Origin: Phoronis australis
Taxonomy: Eukaryota; Phoronida; Phoronidae
Direction: 5' to 3'
Assembly: GCA_002633005.1 (NCBI GenBank)
Contig: NMRA01000332.1
Span: forward strand, 406,005-463,098
DNA: 57,094 nt
The notes under the pieces were generated by a model. The model did no database searches. It was not told the origin of the DNA and saw only the letters and a program-made list of their open reading frames with translations. Below, piece by piece: positions 20,891 through 35,400 of this stretch. Each line of letters starts with the position of its first letter. The first letter of the stretch is position 1. The position numbers and the translations under genes were made by a program.

Positions 20891-22848
20891 ACAGCTTTCA
20901 ATTTGAACTTTTACTTTTAAACCTTTTGGCTTTGGACTCGTCGGTTTTAGTGGACCCTTACTAAAAGGGATACTATAATTAATCTTGTTTTGGTGATTTC
21001 AACCAATCCTTGTTCCGCGTCACTTGACCTGCTAATGCGTCATTGGTGTCAAGAGTGAAAGATAAAAGCAATAATCAACTAAAAATTCACACCCCTACCT
21101 CACAAATTCGACATTCATATGGTCCTTGGTGGATGGTCTTTTCCCACAGTTTCCGTGCCGAATTCGGTAGACTCCGTGACGATTGCCCGTTTAGCAGACT
21201 TTGAAGGCGTTTTCATTTTCCATAAACTTTTGAGGGTTGCCGAGGGTGACAGAGCTTTATTTGTTGTAGAGAATTGAATGGGAAAGTCGTTTGGTGGGCT
21301 TGGTATCAGTGGCGGACTTAGAGGGGGCCAAGGGGGACATAACCCCCCCTAAAAATCTCCCAGATTCCATTTGGCAGTTCGGGTGTGCGAATATCTGACC
21401 CACGGGCAATATCGTGGCTAATATTCTGCCCTGGCCCCCTAAGTTAAAATCCTGGATCCGCCCCTATCCTCGTTCTGCCACTTGCTGGAATGCATCATTG
21501 GCGTCCCAATTGCGTGATAAAAGCAGGTTTCAAATAGGCCTTGTGGTTCTTGGTGGGTGCGGTCTTTCCTAACAGTTGTGTAACTCATTCAAAGCGTTGG
21601 CCACGCTTGTTCGCTTGGCTGACTGTGCAAGAAATTTTCAAATTTTGATCAAAGCATTTGAGGATTTGGAGGGTCAGGGTTACAGTGCATATTTTTGTGT
21701 CAGAGAACTATATGGTAACGTCGTTTTTATTATCTGTTAATGGTCAAAACCGGGTTTGGTACGACACTTTTAAATGACTGAGGCTGATGATGATAGAAAT
21801 CGAATGGATGTGTTATACATTTGTACTAATCTTGTAGCTATATTTAGTGTTAAATAAACCGTCTTGTATCCAGTCTGTTCTTTCTCTCTATGTAAGATGT
21901 CACCGCGGTTCTTTCCCTTGCGATACAAACGAATCAGAAAGTTACGCATGCCCGCACCGAGCCTAAAATTTTGGGGGTCGACTTTTTCAGTATGTGGACC
22001 TTTTACTAAAAAAAACGGTGACTAAAAACTGGGTACTAAGTTTAGTCTTATGAATTTGTGCATTCGCGCCAAATTCCTGTGGACTTTTGTCTCGTTTTCT
22101 CAGACTTTTAATTGGCCTGCCTGTTGTCATAGACAAAAGACTGTGCTTGGCAGTTAACCAAGAAGCTAGATGTTATCATCCGCTCACAGCCCTCTACGTC
22201 TCAGTGGTGCCACCAGACGTAGAGGAAAGGAAAAACTCATGGTTTGGAAGCCGACTGGGAGCCAACTTGAGCACAGCCTATAGGGCCCCAGTTATCGTAA
22301 ATCCGCCACTAAATTCAAGAAACCACACAATGTCTCTGGCGTCTGATGCCTCCATCGCGGTTCTTCTTAATTGCGTTATCAACAATTAAAACGATCGAAA
22401 TGCCTATTTTTTGGCGGGCGGGCGCACTGATGATTAGTCATGATAACTGTCTATAACAATAAAATAAAGTGCGGGTAAGTGGCGGGATTAAAAACAAGTT
22501 TTATTGTTCATTGAGTAAGGTTGATATTCCAGATTTAACCTGTGAACGTCTATTTCCAATGAGATGGCATGTTGCTATAATTTTAATTTTTCAACGGTTT
22601 TGTTCAGTATAGCATTGAACTCTAACCGTTGAAAAATTACCTACATTGACACATTCTTAACGGACTGACCTGTTCTTAACAGCAGTAATGGACCAAAATT
22701 TATCATTTTTAACGTTGAACGTTTAACGCTGAGTGGCCATGCGGAAGCACCACTGAAGCCGGGTACTGAGGCCTATAACCTGGGACTAGGTAGGCTACTG
22801 GCGTCGTCTGCATGACGCATGCGTACATGTATCTGAAGTTGGTCAGTC
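20891..22848. other. Intergenic region before the DUF389 gene
   Basis: Holds two copies of the CATTCAAAGCG-type repeat (21150-21300 and 21580-21760), the MITE at 21307-21466 and a fragment related to the right half of the 551 element at about 22110-22230 (TGCTTGGCAGTTAACNAAGAAGCTAGA). No coding exon is convincing. The last ~200 bases would contain the DUF389 promoter and 5' UTR, with no clear TATA box. Confidence 0.5.
21307..21466. mobile_element. Short hAT-like MITE, copy 2
   Basis: Starts CAGTGGCGGACTTAGAGGGG and ends CTGGATCCGCCCCTA; same family as 6902-7058, sharing CTCCCAGATTCCATTTGGCA. No clear target-site duplication. Confidence 0.6.
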
Positions 22849-23421
22849 ATGGCTTCCGTCCTGTTCGTAATTGTGATTCCAAAAGCGGAGAAACCTGAAA
22901 TACACAGCGACAGTGAAAAAGATGTCAATACAGAGAAATCCAAAGACACAGATGTGCAACCTAATGTGACTGAGACCAGCAAAGCTGTCAAAACTGGTGA
23001 TCCAACCGCTAAAACAGACACAGAAAGCGATTCATCCACTGATCTCGAGAAAAGTGCGGACAAGATTCAAACCACCACCTCATGTAAAAACACTGAAAAA
23101 AGCATACCGGGACAACAAACTGTTGATGACACACCGACAATAGCCGACAGAGCGGCAGGGGACGGTGCATTGACTGCCATTGCGAAAGTAAATGCTACAG
23201 AAAACACACCCGTTGTGTCTCTTGTGAATGAGAAATCTAGTGAGACTTCGTATGACTCCGAGAAGACGAAAGATGCAGAGTGTGAAAATAAAGGAAGTGA
23301 ACCAGCAACTGACACGTTGGATAGTGTGTCTCTGATGCTGCCTGTTTCTGGTGACAAACAGAAAGACACTGCCAGCAACATGAGTTTGTGCAGTTTCTTG
23401 TATGCGGATTCCATGGAGGAG
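22849..23421 (+). CDS. DUF389 gene, exon 1 with long acidic insert
   Basis: 191 codons starting MASVLFVIVIPKAEKPE, a beta-strand-like start, followed by ~170 residues rich in Ser, Thr, Asp, Glu and Lys with no hydrophobic segment, likely disordered. It ends ADSMEE before a GTTTGT donor; the frame continues to a stop at 23451 if unspliced. The phase-0 end fits exon 2. The insert appears to separate the first strand from the rest of the N-terminal domain. Confidence 0.65.
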
Positions 23422-26400
23422 GTTTGTCAACGGTCAAATTTAGCCACGTAGCCATGGGAGTGGGAGTGTATTCTGATCTGTTAGTTAACATCAAGTATAT
23501 ACCATAGAAGGGAGTAGTGTGTACGCCATTACACAGTGACATAGATGTGCCACCAAAGGTCAGATATATAGATCTATGGCATCTATGCAGTGGAAGGCTG
23601 AAGAGGTTTTCAATCTCACTGTGTGATCATAACGTGTGCATGTCGATGTCCATTGCTTGATTATCAACTGGGTATTCATTGTCTGATCCAAGCAGCAGGT
23701 ATATATGCATTTCACATTGTGGCGAGATTCCAAACCTCATCAGAGCAGCAGGTTACCACGCGTGTCGTGTAGTTCGGTGGCAAGATTGCCAGCATCGTCG
23801 GGACTTTCGACACATTTATGTTACTATATGTAATGATGTGTGCACTACTCCATTCTGTACTGATGGTGTATATTAGAAGCATGTTCTAACAGATTGAAAT
23901 AAGCTAGCTATGACTAGCTATAGTATGACAAAACATCTGTCATGGGTGGTGCACCCTAGGGGGCTATAGCCCCCCTCCCACTTATTTCAGTGCTGCGCCG
24001 CCCATGGCTTTGCACCATGGCTAAGTCAAAGTGGGCACCAGTTGAGTATAGCGGTTTCTGATTTTGATAACAATGCAACCACTGTGAAGAGCTGTTGTAG
24101 ACTTGGTGATTTTACCTCAAATGGTGACCAGACCTGTTACTTGGCACACAAATGTATTGTATGTCAACTGGTGTTTTGCAAATCACCGATTTTGTCATGA
24201 TATAGCGCCGATGACAATATGAGAGCCACATACTACATGAATACTGCAAAACTTACCCTACGAGCAAGTACCCTTCTAGTACGGGCTTTGTTGTTCGGAT
24301 CTTATGATTGAAGGAAGTAAATATATTGTAGCCTGGTGTACAACAATTTTTCTTAGAGGATATATATGATTGCTGAATCTAGGATTTTAATTTTGACAGG
24401 CCAAACATATCACACACATCTGCGAAGCTTAGAATTTAATTCCCTCTAGTTTTTCCTTTTTGACGTCATTTCTGAGATCTGTCCTGACTGCTGATTTATA
24501 TGATACGTGGCTTTGGTGATGTTCCTCTGGTAATGTTCCCCTGGTGGACCTGGCAATGATTACTTTTTTTTTCCCAAATGCTTTTGCAAGAGTCAAAATG
24601 CCACACTGGAAAGTTATGCAGTTGAATAGTTTTTACCTAATTGGTCTCTTGCATATGGGATTTAGCGTTAGACAATGGATATTTGGTGCACTAGTACCTG
24701 CCTTTTCAAAGTGCAGTGAAACACACCCTACTAAGCTGGGTCCAACCAAACCGTGCTCGGATTTTTTCCGAAAATGACAAATCCAATTTAATTTCTGAAG
24801 TGCCGAGTGCACGAGCCAGAATAATAATTGCGCTACTAGTACTAGTTAACGTTTATCAGTGTTAATTGAAAATCTGAATCATGCTTGTCCGTCATCCATG
24901 AGTTTTATGCTTACGATTGTGCTAGAGCGTTAGCTTGCTAATTCAGGCCAATGTAGACTGTAGTACATGGGCTACCATTTCTGTATATTTTCAATGGACG
25001 AAATCTGGGATCTCACGCATAAGCTGTAATGTCACTATACACTAGCGACACCTGGCAGACATAGCATGTTTTACTTCCGGCATATAAGTCGTCTGCTAAT
25101 CATCGTCGGCTGTTGTCAAAAGTACTCACGACACCAACAGTTCTGCTATTGGAAGACTTTGAACAGCATTTCAATGCCAATTTTTTTTTTGTTGTACTGG
25201 ACAGTAAAATAGATGCAGGAATTTCCTGTCACAATACACTAACCCTAAGTTGAATTTGCTTCATTTAGAGGGCGGTGCCTCCTCTAGGACATTACGCAAG
25301 ACAATGTCGTAATTGCAAATCTGTTTTCTATGATACACGATGCCAAATAATCTGGAATCTTTGTGATTTTAGCTCCTAAAAATTGATTTGGCAAGCGGCA
25401 AATTTTTTTGAATAGGCTCCACCAGTCTTTGCCTTTCTCACTCTTACAAGACCCTTCTTTGTTTGTTGGCTGCTACTTTTCTAGAGTTTGTATTACACTT
25501 TTTGGTAATTTGAGGTTGACTCCTTTGATTCAGAAATAATATGGGCAATAGTCTAATATAATGTGCCCGCATTTTGAGAACCAGTTTGATGCCCGTTATT
25601 TAGTGGGGAAAACTGGTTCTCAAAATTCGGGCACGTTATGTCAGACCATTACCGTAATATGTTTCCTTTCAGACACTAAGAGCAGTCCTCTCAAATTTTG
25701 ATGTACAGCACACAGTTTGGACAGCAACGGAAGACAAGAAATATTTTCAGGTTTGAACTTTAGCAAGTCTGCATTTAGCCGAATGAAATGTCTATTGGCC
25801 TATGGTAGTTCTCCACTTATCCACTTATATCACACTTAAATAATTACCAAAATTGCCACGTTTCAAAGGCTGATTACTTTGCTATTGATAGTGAAACTTA
25901 ACTGTTTGTTTCATGACATCTACACAGTACAAATCATCCTAGTAATGGATGAAAATTGTCTTAATCTTTATTTTTGTGAAGAAATTTGGCAAAATGAAAT
26001 TTCACTTGTTGGCCATGTTGGGTGCAGAATTACCATAAATATGGTCATATCATCACAATAAGTTGGGAGGTTTTCTGTAGCAACAAGGTCACTTATGGTA
26101 GATAAGTGCTTCTAATGCAAATGTCATTATCGTGTGACTATATTGCTCTAATGTCTGCGTGAAAACTTGTAATACCGTGTGCAGTCCACAAAATAGCAAA
26201 AGAAAGATATAATAGAGCTGTGAACTCTGTGAATAAAAAATATAAGGTAACATCTTACCAATGGTATACAGCAAGGTGGACAAAGGTAATGTTAGTTCTT
26301 CATTTTTCACGTTTCGTTAAATGTCAAATGATTCAGTGCTGCATTGTTAATAGTGTCTTTCATACAGTGTTTTGATAAACTGTGGGTATTAATAACAGTG

Positions 26401-29400
26401 TCAGATGCCAGTTTCAAAAATGAAAAAAGGTCAACTTTGGCAAATTTTATTTTTGTCCAAAATCAGTGAGATTTTACCGTCCCACTTAATGTGTTGGACA
26501 GTTTATATGAACATGCCATTTCAAGTGCTTGACCTTTGCAGGTCATAGAATTTTGCACTTTTAAGATAATTTCCTCTTTTTTGTTTTTTCTTTTATTTGA
26601 TTACCAGTTTCCTGTTTTTTGTCTCTTTTATTTTGACTTTATTCATGCAAAAACGTTTATTTCAGTTACACAAAAATGTGTCTATCACACAAGTCTATTT
26701 GTGGAAAAATCACCTGGAAAATTTTCCTCTTTTTTGCCATTTGTCATTTCCAAGCCCTGCCTTTGGCAGTGATAGACCATTTCTCAGCTTGTGTCTTGCA
26801 GTGCTGTATTACAACTGTACAGTACCTGCCAAAAGTAATGGAGCAAAATATCATTTCGTCGTCATGATGGGTAATGACCCTTCATGACCCATTGCGCCAG
26901 TGCATTCTGGCTTCTCTGATTTTGAATTCTGTTTACAGTCATGATGCGGAGTCCCACTTGTGCTTAAGCTGGCACGACTGGGAAATCTAGGTCGTTTTGT
27001 CGGATTATTTTTCGCATGTACCGTACATTCTAGAATTTATACATTCTACTAATTTGGAGGTAACTGTTGTTTGACAGCGTGGCCACTGTTTTAACAACAG
27101 TTTTTTCCTCTATTGAACTGCAATTCTGTTGCTTAGGTGACCTTCGTGGAAGAGGCTGGCGAACGATGTGAAGGAATCATCAACCAGCTTGTCAGCCATG
27201 GCATCGGGAAACGGTCAGATTCTACCATCAGGTCTGTCGCAGTTTACATTCACTGACTTAATGATGAGACATACACCGTGTCTTCTTTGTAAGTGCCCTT
27301 CTATGTACAAGTCAGCATCTTCCCCCAGCTGTTTTCTGATTTTTTAAGGCGCCGATATGAGCTCCTGAGTAAAGGTCTGAGTTCGGTCCAGCAAGACCAG
27401 GAGATTGTATCTAAGTAAGGCTAAATCCAACTTACCTGAAGTACAGAGTTCAAAAACTAGAAAAAGTTTGCTGCAAAACCGCCTGATTTAAGAAAAAATC
27501 TGACTTGTTCAAATTTTGTTGTACTTAGTACATTGGAGCGTGCGATTTCTAATTTCATGTTTCTACCTTACAGTGTAATTCCAGTCTCTATACATGTTGA
27601 ACAAGATAGTTCTGATGAAGACGGCACTTCTGAAGATGAGACAGGGTGAGTTGTCAGATGAATTATTTACCGTTGCGGAATCGCACCAATTTGGGTCGCA
27701 AATTAGCTGACAAGAGATAAGTGACTCTAAATAAATGCCATATCATCCTTTCTATACTGCAGCTGCCCTCAGACAATGATTCTGTAAGGTAATGGGGATT
27801 CATGGCAAAGTTAGAAGCCTTTGAAACTGAAAAAATAAGACCTCTGCTTTTTCAAAATAACATCATCATTGTCTTATCCTTTCGCTTTATTATGTTGCCA
27901 CTTTAATTACACTAAGTCTGCTGGGCACATCTTTTTGAAAAAAGGCACATTTTTTATTGTCACCCCCAGGTGCTTCCAAAGGGCACAGGTTCAAACCTAG
28001 TCAGGAATATCTTTGAATCAAGAAATTTGGTTATGTGTTAAATACTGCTGTTTTGCAAATTAAAAGATCCTTTGGCTAAATTTTACTTAAACTTTGCGCC
28101 AGCCATGGTCATTGTCGCAAATATGCATTCAAATGTGAACATTAAAAAATATTGCTGCTCTTTAGTTTTACTCTTCAACATTGAAATAGCTTATTTATCC
28201 AGAAATATTTGTGTGTAAAGATCGATAGAGACTACGATCACGACTCAGTGGTTTTTAGTATTGGAGACGCCGTAAATCGTGTTTTCCAGACAATCCGGTG
28301 ATGCTGAGAGAAAAGGGTTGTTGAAGGAATTGTTTGATAAAAAGTCAGAATTCAGCAAGTCTGTCAAGGCTCGGATAGCGGTACACCAGGTAACTTGTAG
28401 GCCTATGATCCTTTCTGTGAGGCTGTGACAATACTCAGAATAAGATGTATTGCTAAGTTGATGTAGGACCCCAGAATAATGTCCAAGTTTGTCTAACGTC
28501 GGAGCAGCACATCTCAGAAATGGCTGATTAAATTCACATGAAACACATTGTGTTTTATTCATTCATTTTCAAAATGCTATAGGAATTGCCTGTGGAATAA
28601 GATTTTTATGAAGAAACTCACAAAAGTGCATAAGAGGAAAACGAAATGATAGTTTAGAAAACTGTAACAGCATTTTTAAATCAATTGCTACAGGCTTTCT
28701 TGTTTCATCAATTATTCAAAATGATTGATTCCTATTTGAATGACATATTATAGCAAAACTTCAGTTTTGGGCCTCAGAAGTGAGTCCTTCTACTACCAAA
28801 CAACGGGGTACACTATGTTAATGTAGGTGGCCAAACTTTTGAGCTCGAATTGTGACATAATATGCTACTATATACTTCTACTGAGTTAAATTCTATAGCT
28901 TTGTAAATATTTGGCTGAGTGCTGAGATTTGTCGATAAGTTCCTACGTCTAACATAACCTTAACCAAGGAATACATTATTTTTTAGGATTAACGATTCAC
29001 AAGGCACTTTGATTGTATTTTACTAAGATATGTGCAAGTGTTAAGGTCCATGTGCTTATATGTTAAGCTTCGCCTGTTACCACAAGTATGCACATGTGGT
29101 TACATGTGAAACTGTCAAATAAACTGAGGAGCAATATTCTTTGAATAATGTGTCTGAGTATAACTTGTCTTCTCGGCTACAAATGTTAGATGTCGTCACG
29201 TACTCAATTTAGCACTGATCTTACCATTAAATGAAAAGTTAGAACAGATGAAAAACATGAACACTAGCCAGTCTAAAACATGTACTCGTGCAAGGGACTA
29301 CCGCTGACACCTATAGGGAAGCTTAAGTATATGTTCTTAGATGATGTGAAACACACGGGAAACAAACTTTTGCTTTCAATTGAAAAAAGTGTTTTTTCTG

Positions 29401-32400
29401 ATAGAGTATAGCGTAATAGTCCCGTCCTCCTTTTTCGCAGTCAAAAATGAAGACATCAACATTCCTTAAATGAAAGTTTCATTTTTGACGGACAAGCTCT
29501 GTGGCTAAAGCAGCTTTAAAAAATCCCAGACACGATTTGTAACTAATAGAATAAGGGAACAGAATTTGCAAGTTGTGTGCAAAAAATAATGCAGTGATAT
29601 TATTATGAATATTAATCGTCCAATGTCCAATTGACCGTTTATTGACAGGTAGTGGTCAGTGTGCGTAACCAAGCTGCTCTTACCTTTGATTTCATCATGT
29701 TGGTTGTGTTAGCTAGGTAAGTGCACTCTAAATCTCTGTTCACACAGTCACGTTCTCTTTAATTTGGCTTGGTTTGGTCCTTGCAATCATTTAACTTTAG
29801 CCACGTGGCACAGTTGTTTCACAGAGAGCCAGCTGTGATGTGCTGCTATTTACTGTAAGCGTCTATTTTCAGCAATAATAGACTTATTAGTCACTAAGTG
29901 TTGATAGTTATGATTGATCCTCTTATGATAATCGTAATACCTTGACAACAGAGAGCTGTTCACCAGTGTTCAGTCAATAAAGTTTCCTCGTGGATATCCA
30001 AAATCATGCCTTTCCAGGGAACACCATTGTTTCGCTTGTGGCATCTAGTGAACTTTGAACTCCTTGTTGTTGCTGTCAAACGGCACTACAACAAACCTGG
30101 TTTTGATGTTTACTCATGCACGATATTTTATTCAGCGAGTCCCATGCCATTTGTACAGTATTTGATAAAAGTAAAGTGAACATTGGTCGCAACAAATGTT
30201 TTCGAAAGTTCCCAGGAGAACTTATTGTTATGTGATTCAACTGAACATCAGCCTAGATTACAAAGCAGGCTCTAAGTTAAACCTCCTGTAAGTTCTTCCC
30301 CAGCTGCTCCTTATACGCTGTGTACTGTCGCACATTTACGTCGCTTTCGTTTTTTGTTTGTAGCTGTATTGCATGCCTGGGCCTGGTGGAGAACAGCTCT
30401 GTTATACTGGTAGCCAGCATGCTCGTCTCGCCATTAATGGTAACTAACACTCACTGTTTATTTAGTATTTAGTCACACGTAGTCGTGGGGACTGTACGGT
30501 TAGTTTTCAAAAATAACTTGGACAACCTCGAAATTTATAATAATGTTGCGACTCACAAAACGCGTCTAAAACGAGTTGTTTTTTACTAGTCGGACATTTC
30601 ATTTCAGGCAAATTATCGACAAAATCTCGACTGGTGCGACCCACGCACTCTGTGTCAAAATCGTGACGGCTTGTCTTGCAAGTCCATTTACAAATAAAAA
30701 ATTACAGTTGCTAGGTGCAATAACGTTACATTTAACTCTGACTGAAGTTCGACATTTTATTACGACAAGTGACAACTAAATTGCCAAATTATTCTGTCGA
30801 GAGGTTATTCCAACTTTGCCAGTGTCTGACAGAGTTCTTAGTTTATTTTGAAAACTACAGTGGACTCTTGTGTAGTAGATGTATACAAATCTAGCCCTCA
30901 CACGCTGACATGGGTTGACAAAACTAGTCTGTGTTCTGTAGCCACCAGTAAATAAATTTTATGGCAGGTTTCACATTTATAACAAAAAACTTTTAATTTA
31001 GACCACTTACTGTTATGAAACTGGTCTCGAGTTGTACCTGAGTCATAATGAAGGTGGTGTCAGGACTTTGAAAGAACTGACAGATCACTGTTGCTGGAGA
31101 CCAGACTCCACGTGATTGGCTTGTTATGACATCATTGTTATGACATCATTGTTATGACATCATTGTTATGACATCATTGTTATGACATCATTGTATGCGC
31201 CAAGCATGGTCTTGAGGAATAATGAACTCTCACCTGAGAAAGTAACCAAGTTGAGATGAAATTACTTGTCAAAAGACTAGAAATTCATCTCAAAAAAGTT
31301 TGCTTTTTCGACAGAACGTTGGTTCAAAACTGCTTTAAGCATTGAAAGTAAATAGCTAAGTGCGTATGTTCAGCNAGCTGCTCCTTATACGCTGTGTACT
31401 GTCGCACATTTACGTCGCTTTCGTTTTTTGTTTGTAGCTGTATTGCATGCCTGGGCCTGGTGGAGAACAGCTCTGTTATACTGGTAGCCAGCATGCTCGT
31501 CTCGCCATTGATGGTAACTAACACTGTTTATTTAGTATTTAGTCACACGTAGTCGTGGGGATTGTACGGTTAGTTTTCAAAAATAACTTGGACAACCTCG
31601 AAATTTATGTTGCGACTCACAAAACACGTCTAAAACGAGTTGTTTTTTACTAGTCGGACATTTCATTTCAGGCAAATTATCGACAAAATGTCGACTGGTG
31701 CGACCCACGCACTCTGTGTCAAAATCGTGACGGAAAATTACAGTTGCTAGGTGCAATAACGTCACATTTAACTCTGACTGAAGTTTGACATTTTATTACG
31801 ACAAATGACAACTAAATTGCCAAATTATTCTGTGGAGTGTCTGACAGAGTTCTTAGTTTATTTTGAAAACTACAGTGGACTCTTGTGTAGTAGATGTATA
31901 CAAATCTAGCCCTCACACGCTGACATGGGTTGGCAAAACTAGTCTGTGTTCTGTAGCCACCAGTAAATAAATTTTATGGCAGGTTTCACATAACAAAAAA
32001 CTTTTAATTTAGACCACTTACTGTTATGAAACTGGTCTCGAGTTGTACCTGAGTCATAATGAAGGTGATGTCAGGACTTTGAAAGAACTGACAGATCACT
32101 GTTGCTGGAGACCAGACTCCACGTGATTGACTTGTTATGACATCATTGTTATGACATCATTATATGCGCCAAGCATGGTCTTGAGGAATAATGAACTCTC
32201 ACCTGAGAAAGTAACCAAGTTGAGATGAAATTACTTGTCAAAAGACTAGAAATTCATCTCAAAAAAGTTAGCTTTTTCGACAGAACGTCGGTTCAAAACT
32301 GCTTTAAGCATTGAAAGTAAATAGCTAAGTGCGTATGTTCAGCTTGTCTGTTTTATTGAAGATAACCTAACACTTTTCTGCATAATCACAAATTACGAAA

Positions 32401-35400
32401 CGTCAATGAATCCAGATCAACATTTCAGCTGAATGGTTTGAACCTGCATTTTATAAGTGCTGGCACATTGAACAATTGGCCAGCAATCACATATTTTATA
32501 GTCCCATGTTTATTCTAGATATTCCAAAGGAACCCTTAGTCTTTGAAATTATACATAAGTGTCAAATTAAAAACAAGTGTATTAAAAATATTAGAATACA
32601 CTGTTTTTCATATTTTGGCAGATCGTCTGTGCTGCTCTTGTAACACGTAATTTTGTTGTCATGGCAATACGTAATGTGCTGCCTATCTGTCTGGTTGAGG
32701 AATAGAAATTCTGTGTCCAACCGTGCATGTTTCCAGAAGTGCCTGTTCTTATTTCTTACGAATTCATGCGAGCCTCAGAAAATTGGTTCTTGGCTCAACA
32801 TGGATGCAAGATTTCATGTCCAGACCAATTGCTAAATGGTGCATTACCTTCCACTGATTACGCAGCCATTTGAAATATGCATTTCGTGATAGAAAATTAT
32901 TTGTCATACATATTGTGTATCCATCAGGGCATTGACTGTTAGTGACTGGACTAAATTTTCAAAGGCTCACAATTTTCATGGTCAGGTCACAAGTGAGAAA
33001 GAGCTGCCCCTGGTCTGTAAGTTGAGTGTATTCAGGTGCGGTACAACCACGATGAGTCACCACCTAAAGGAGTCCTGCATGCTTTGACTTTCAGCAGTAT
33101 TTTAAATGTTACGCTCTCTGCGGCATGTTAATTCATTCACTTATAACATTCCTGTTTTTTTTTGGGTGCTCAGCTTCATCACCTCTGAGGTCTACTTTAT
33201 GAATAGTAACTTAAATTTGGTTTACACTTCACACAACTGCTTTTGAAAAGTTGTTAAGTCTCATTCAGTAAAAATCCGAAAAGTCTGAAAACTTGCTTGT
33301 GCATTTCCCATAGCTCATTGGTATATTCACGTAAGTCATTCGCAAGACACTTGCGACAAGAAACCTTTACATAAAGAGCAGAACAGGAATTTCTGTCACA
33401 GTTCAACATTCCAGTATCGAAGTCTAATCACTTCGGTGACGTCCATTTTGATAGTGTACGAGAGTAAGGTCCCAAATTTACTCACGAAACACTTATTTTC
33501 TACTCGCTTGATTTTGCATGTCTTTGCTTGCTTTTTTGCATGAAACAAACTTCATGGGACTCGCTCTGGGCTTGATACTGATTTGTATGAATTTCTATGT
33601 TACCATGTGAGGGTACGTTGAACTTCTTACTAGTATTGTCCTAATACCAGCATCGCTTTATATTACACAGGGTTTAACACATAACATTATAGTATCTGTC
33701 CAAAGTAAGCTGCCAAATTCTTTTTCTTATAGTTTGCATTTGGTATTGAATAATTTTTTCTCCCTTTACTTTATTCTGACTTGAAAAGGTTCTGTATTAC
33801 ATTGTAGGGAAATGTTCTGGATGTCCTTACCAGCACCAGTTTTATCACACCCGATTTTGTTCAACAGTCACTGACATTGTATCAGGTGACTTATTAGGCA
33901 AAGAGGCTGCGGTTGAAGTGCACGAAAAGTCCATTAATTTTGTTTTTGTATTACATTCTGTGATGCATCCATATCACTGGAATAAATAATATGATAATTA
34001 ATATTCACTTAATTACTGTCAAAAATAATCCATCAAACTCTGTTTGCGGAAGTTTGCCTTTGGTAGTGAAGAATTTCTTGTCCTCTTGGCTTGAGCTCTC
34101 TGGCATGCCATCTGAAGTGATAAAGAGCAAATAAACAGAATTTTGTCTTTTTGTGATTTTGCCAGACTGCCATCATTTGTGCTGTATGATGTGGGGGCGA
34201 CATCATGCATGGCACGATACTCAGAGACGGGTTTACAGTACTGCAGAAGGATTCAGAAATTCACCGAACTTCGGGAAGTTATTGTCTGCCAGTTACACCC
34301 ACAGACATTCTGTTACACTTTTACGAAAGTCACTGGAAGCTAAATGAGATCTTGTCTGTTTTGTTTGATTACTTTTGATGTCTGCTGTGCATTTTTATTG
34401 TGGTTATTATTAAACTTTATATCACTGTTCTCGTAGGGACCAATTCTGGCCATAACGTTTGGAACGAGCATAAAGAATGCACCACTGCGCAATTACGGCT
34501 TCAAAGTGGAAATGATCGCCCTGGGGTTGTGTTTGATCTGTGGTGAGTGTTTATATTGGATGAAATGTATCGTGAATGCCTTTGGTGAGTGGTGAGAATT
34601 GACTTTTCAATTTTACCGTACTTGTTGGTCAATTTGGAGATTGTGTTTTTATTGTATACGTGCGTTACTAGATCTGCTCATGTATATTTTCAAAGAAAAT
34701 GCTTCATTCGAGTGTCTTGCATAAAGCACGTAAACTTCAACACCCCTTGTTTGTGGACCTCTTTCTTAAACAAGTCGTGTACGTCATTTATATTAAAAAC
34801 AAACAGAAAACGTGACAAGAGCGGTGTCTCACAGATGAAAAGAAAATACCTGGCGATACTGTTTGATTGGCATTGAAAAGAGACTACAACAAGTAGTTCT
34901 GTAGTAGTATCATCTAGTCATTTAATAGGGCTTGCTTAGAAACACAGGATTATGCTGACATTGGCAATATGTGGTAAAACAAGTCTGAAATAAAAAATTA
35001 TTTCTTTTCATAACAATTTTTGTCATTGTAAACACCAGCCTGCGGTTGGCTGCCCTGTACTATTCAGACTCTTGTTCACTTTATAGGATTCCTGTTTGGC
35101 ATAATTGCTGGGTTGGTTAACTTAAGCGGAGCCAACTGGGGCGGAGATAAATGGCCGACCAATGAGATGCAGAGTAGGTGGGTATTCCACCAATAAAAAG
35201 ATGGAGTAGAAAAAGTGTTAGTGCACATGCCCTAAGAAGCTTTTGCACATGCTCAATGGGATATCGAGGGCCCGATTGTCAGAGGTTATATACATTGTAT
35301 CTGCTCGTAGCTAAGACAGTTGCTGGCATGTTCTTGTGTTCATGACTGCGAACATTTTTTTAAGTGGAATATGGTAACTGACGTTGATAAATTTTTTTTG

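Noticed and set aside
23067-23542. Several minus-strand frames opposite exon 1 of the DUF389 gene
   Set aside because: Shadows of the low-complexity acidic coding region; repeated Ser/Val residues come from the complement of its codons.
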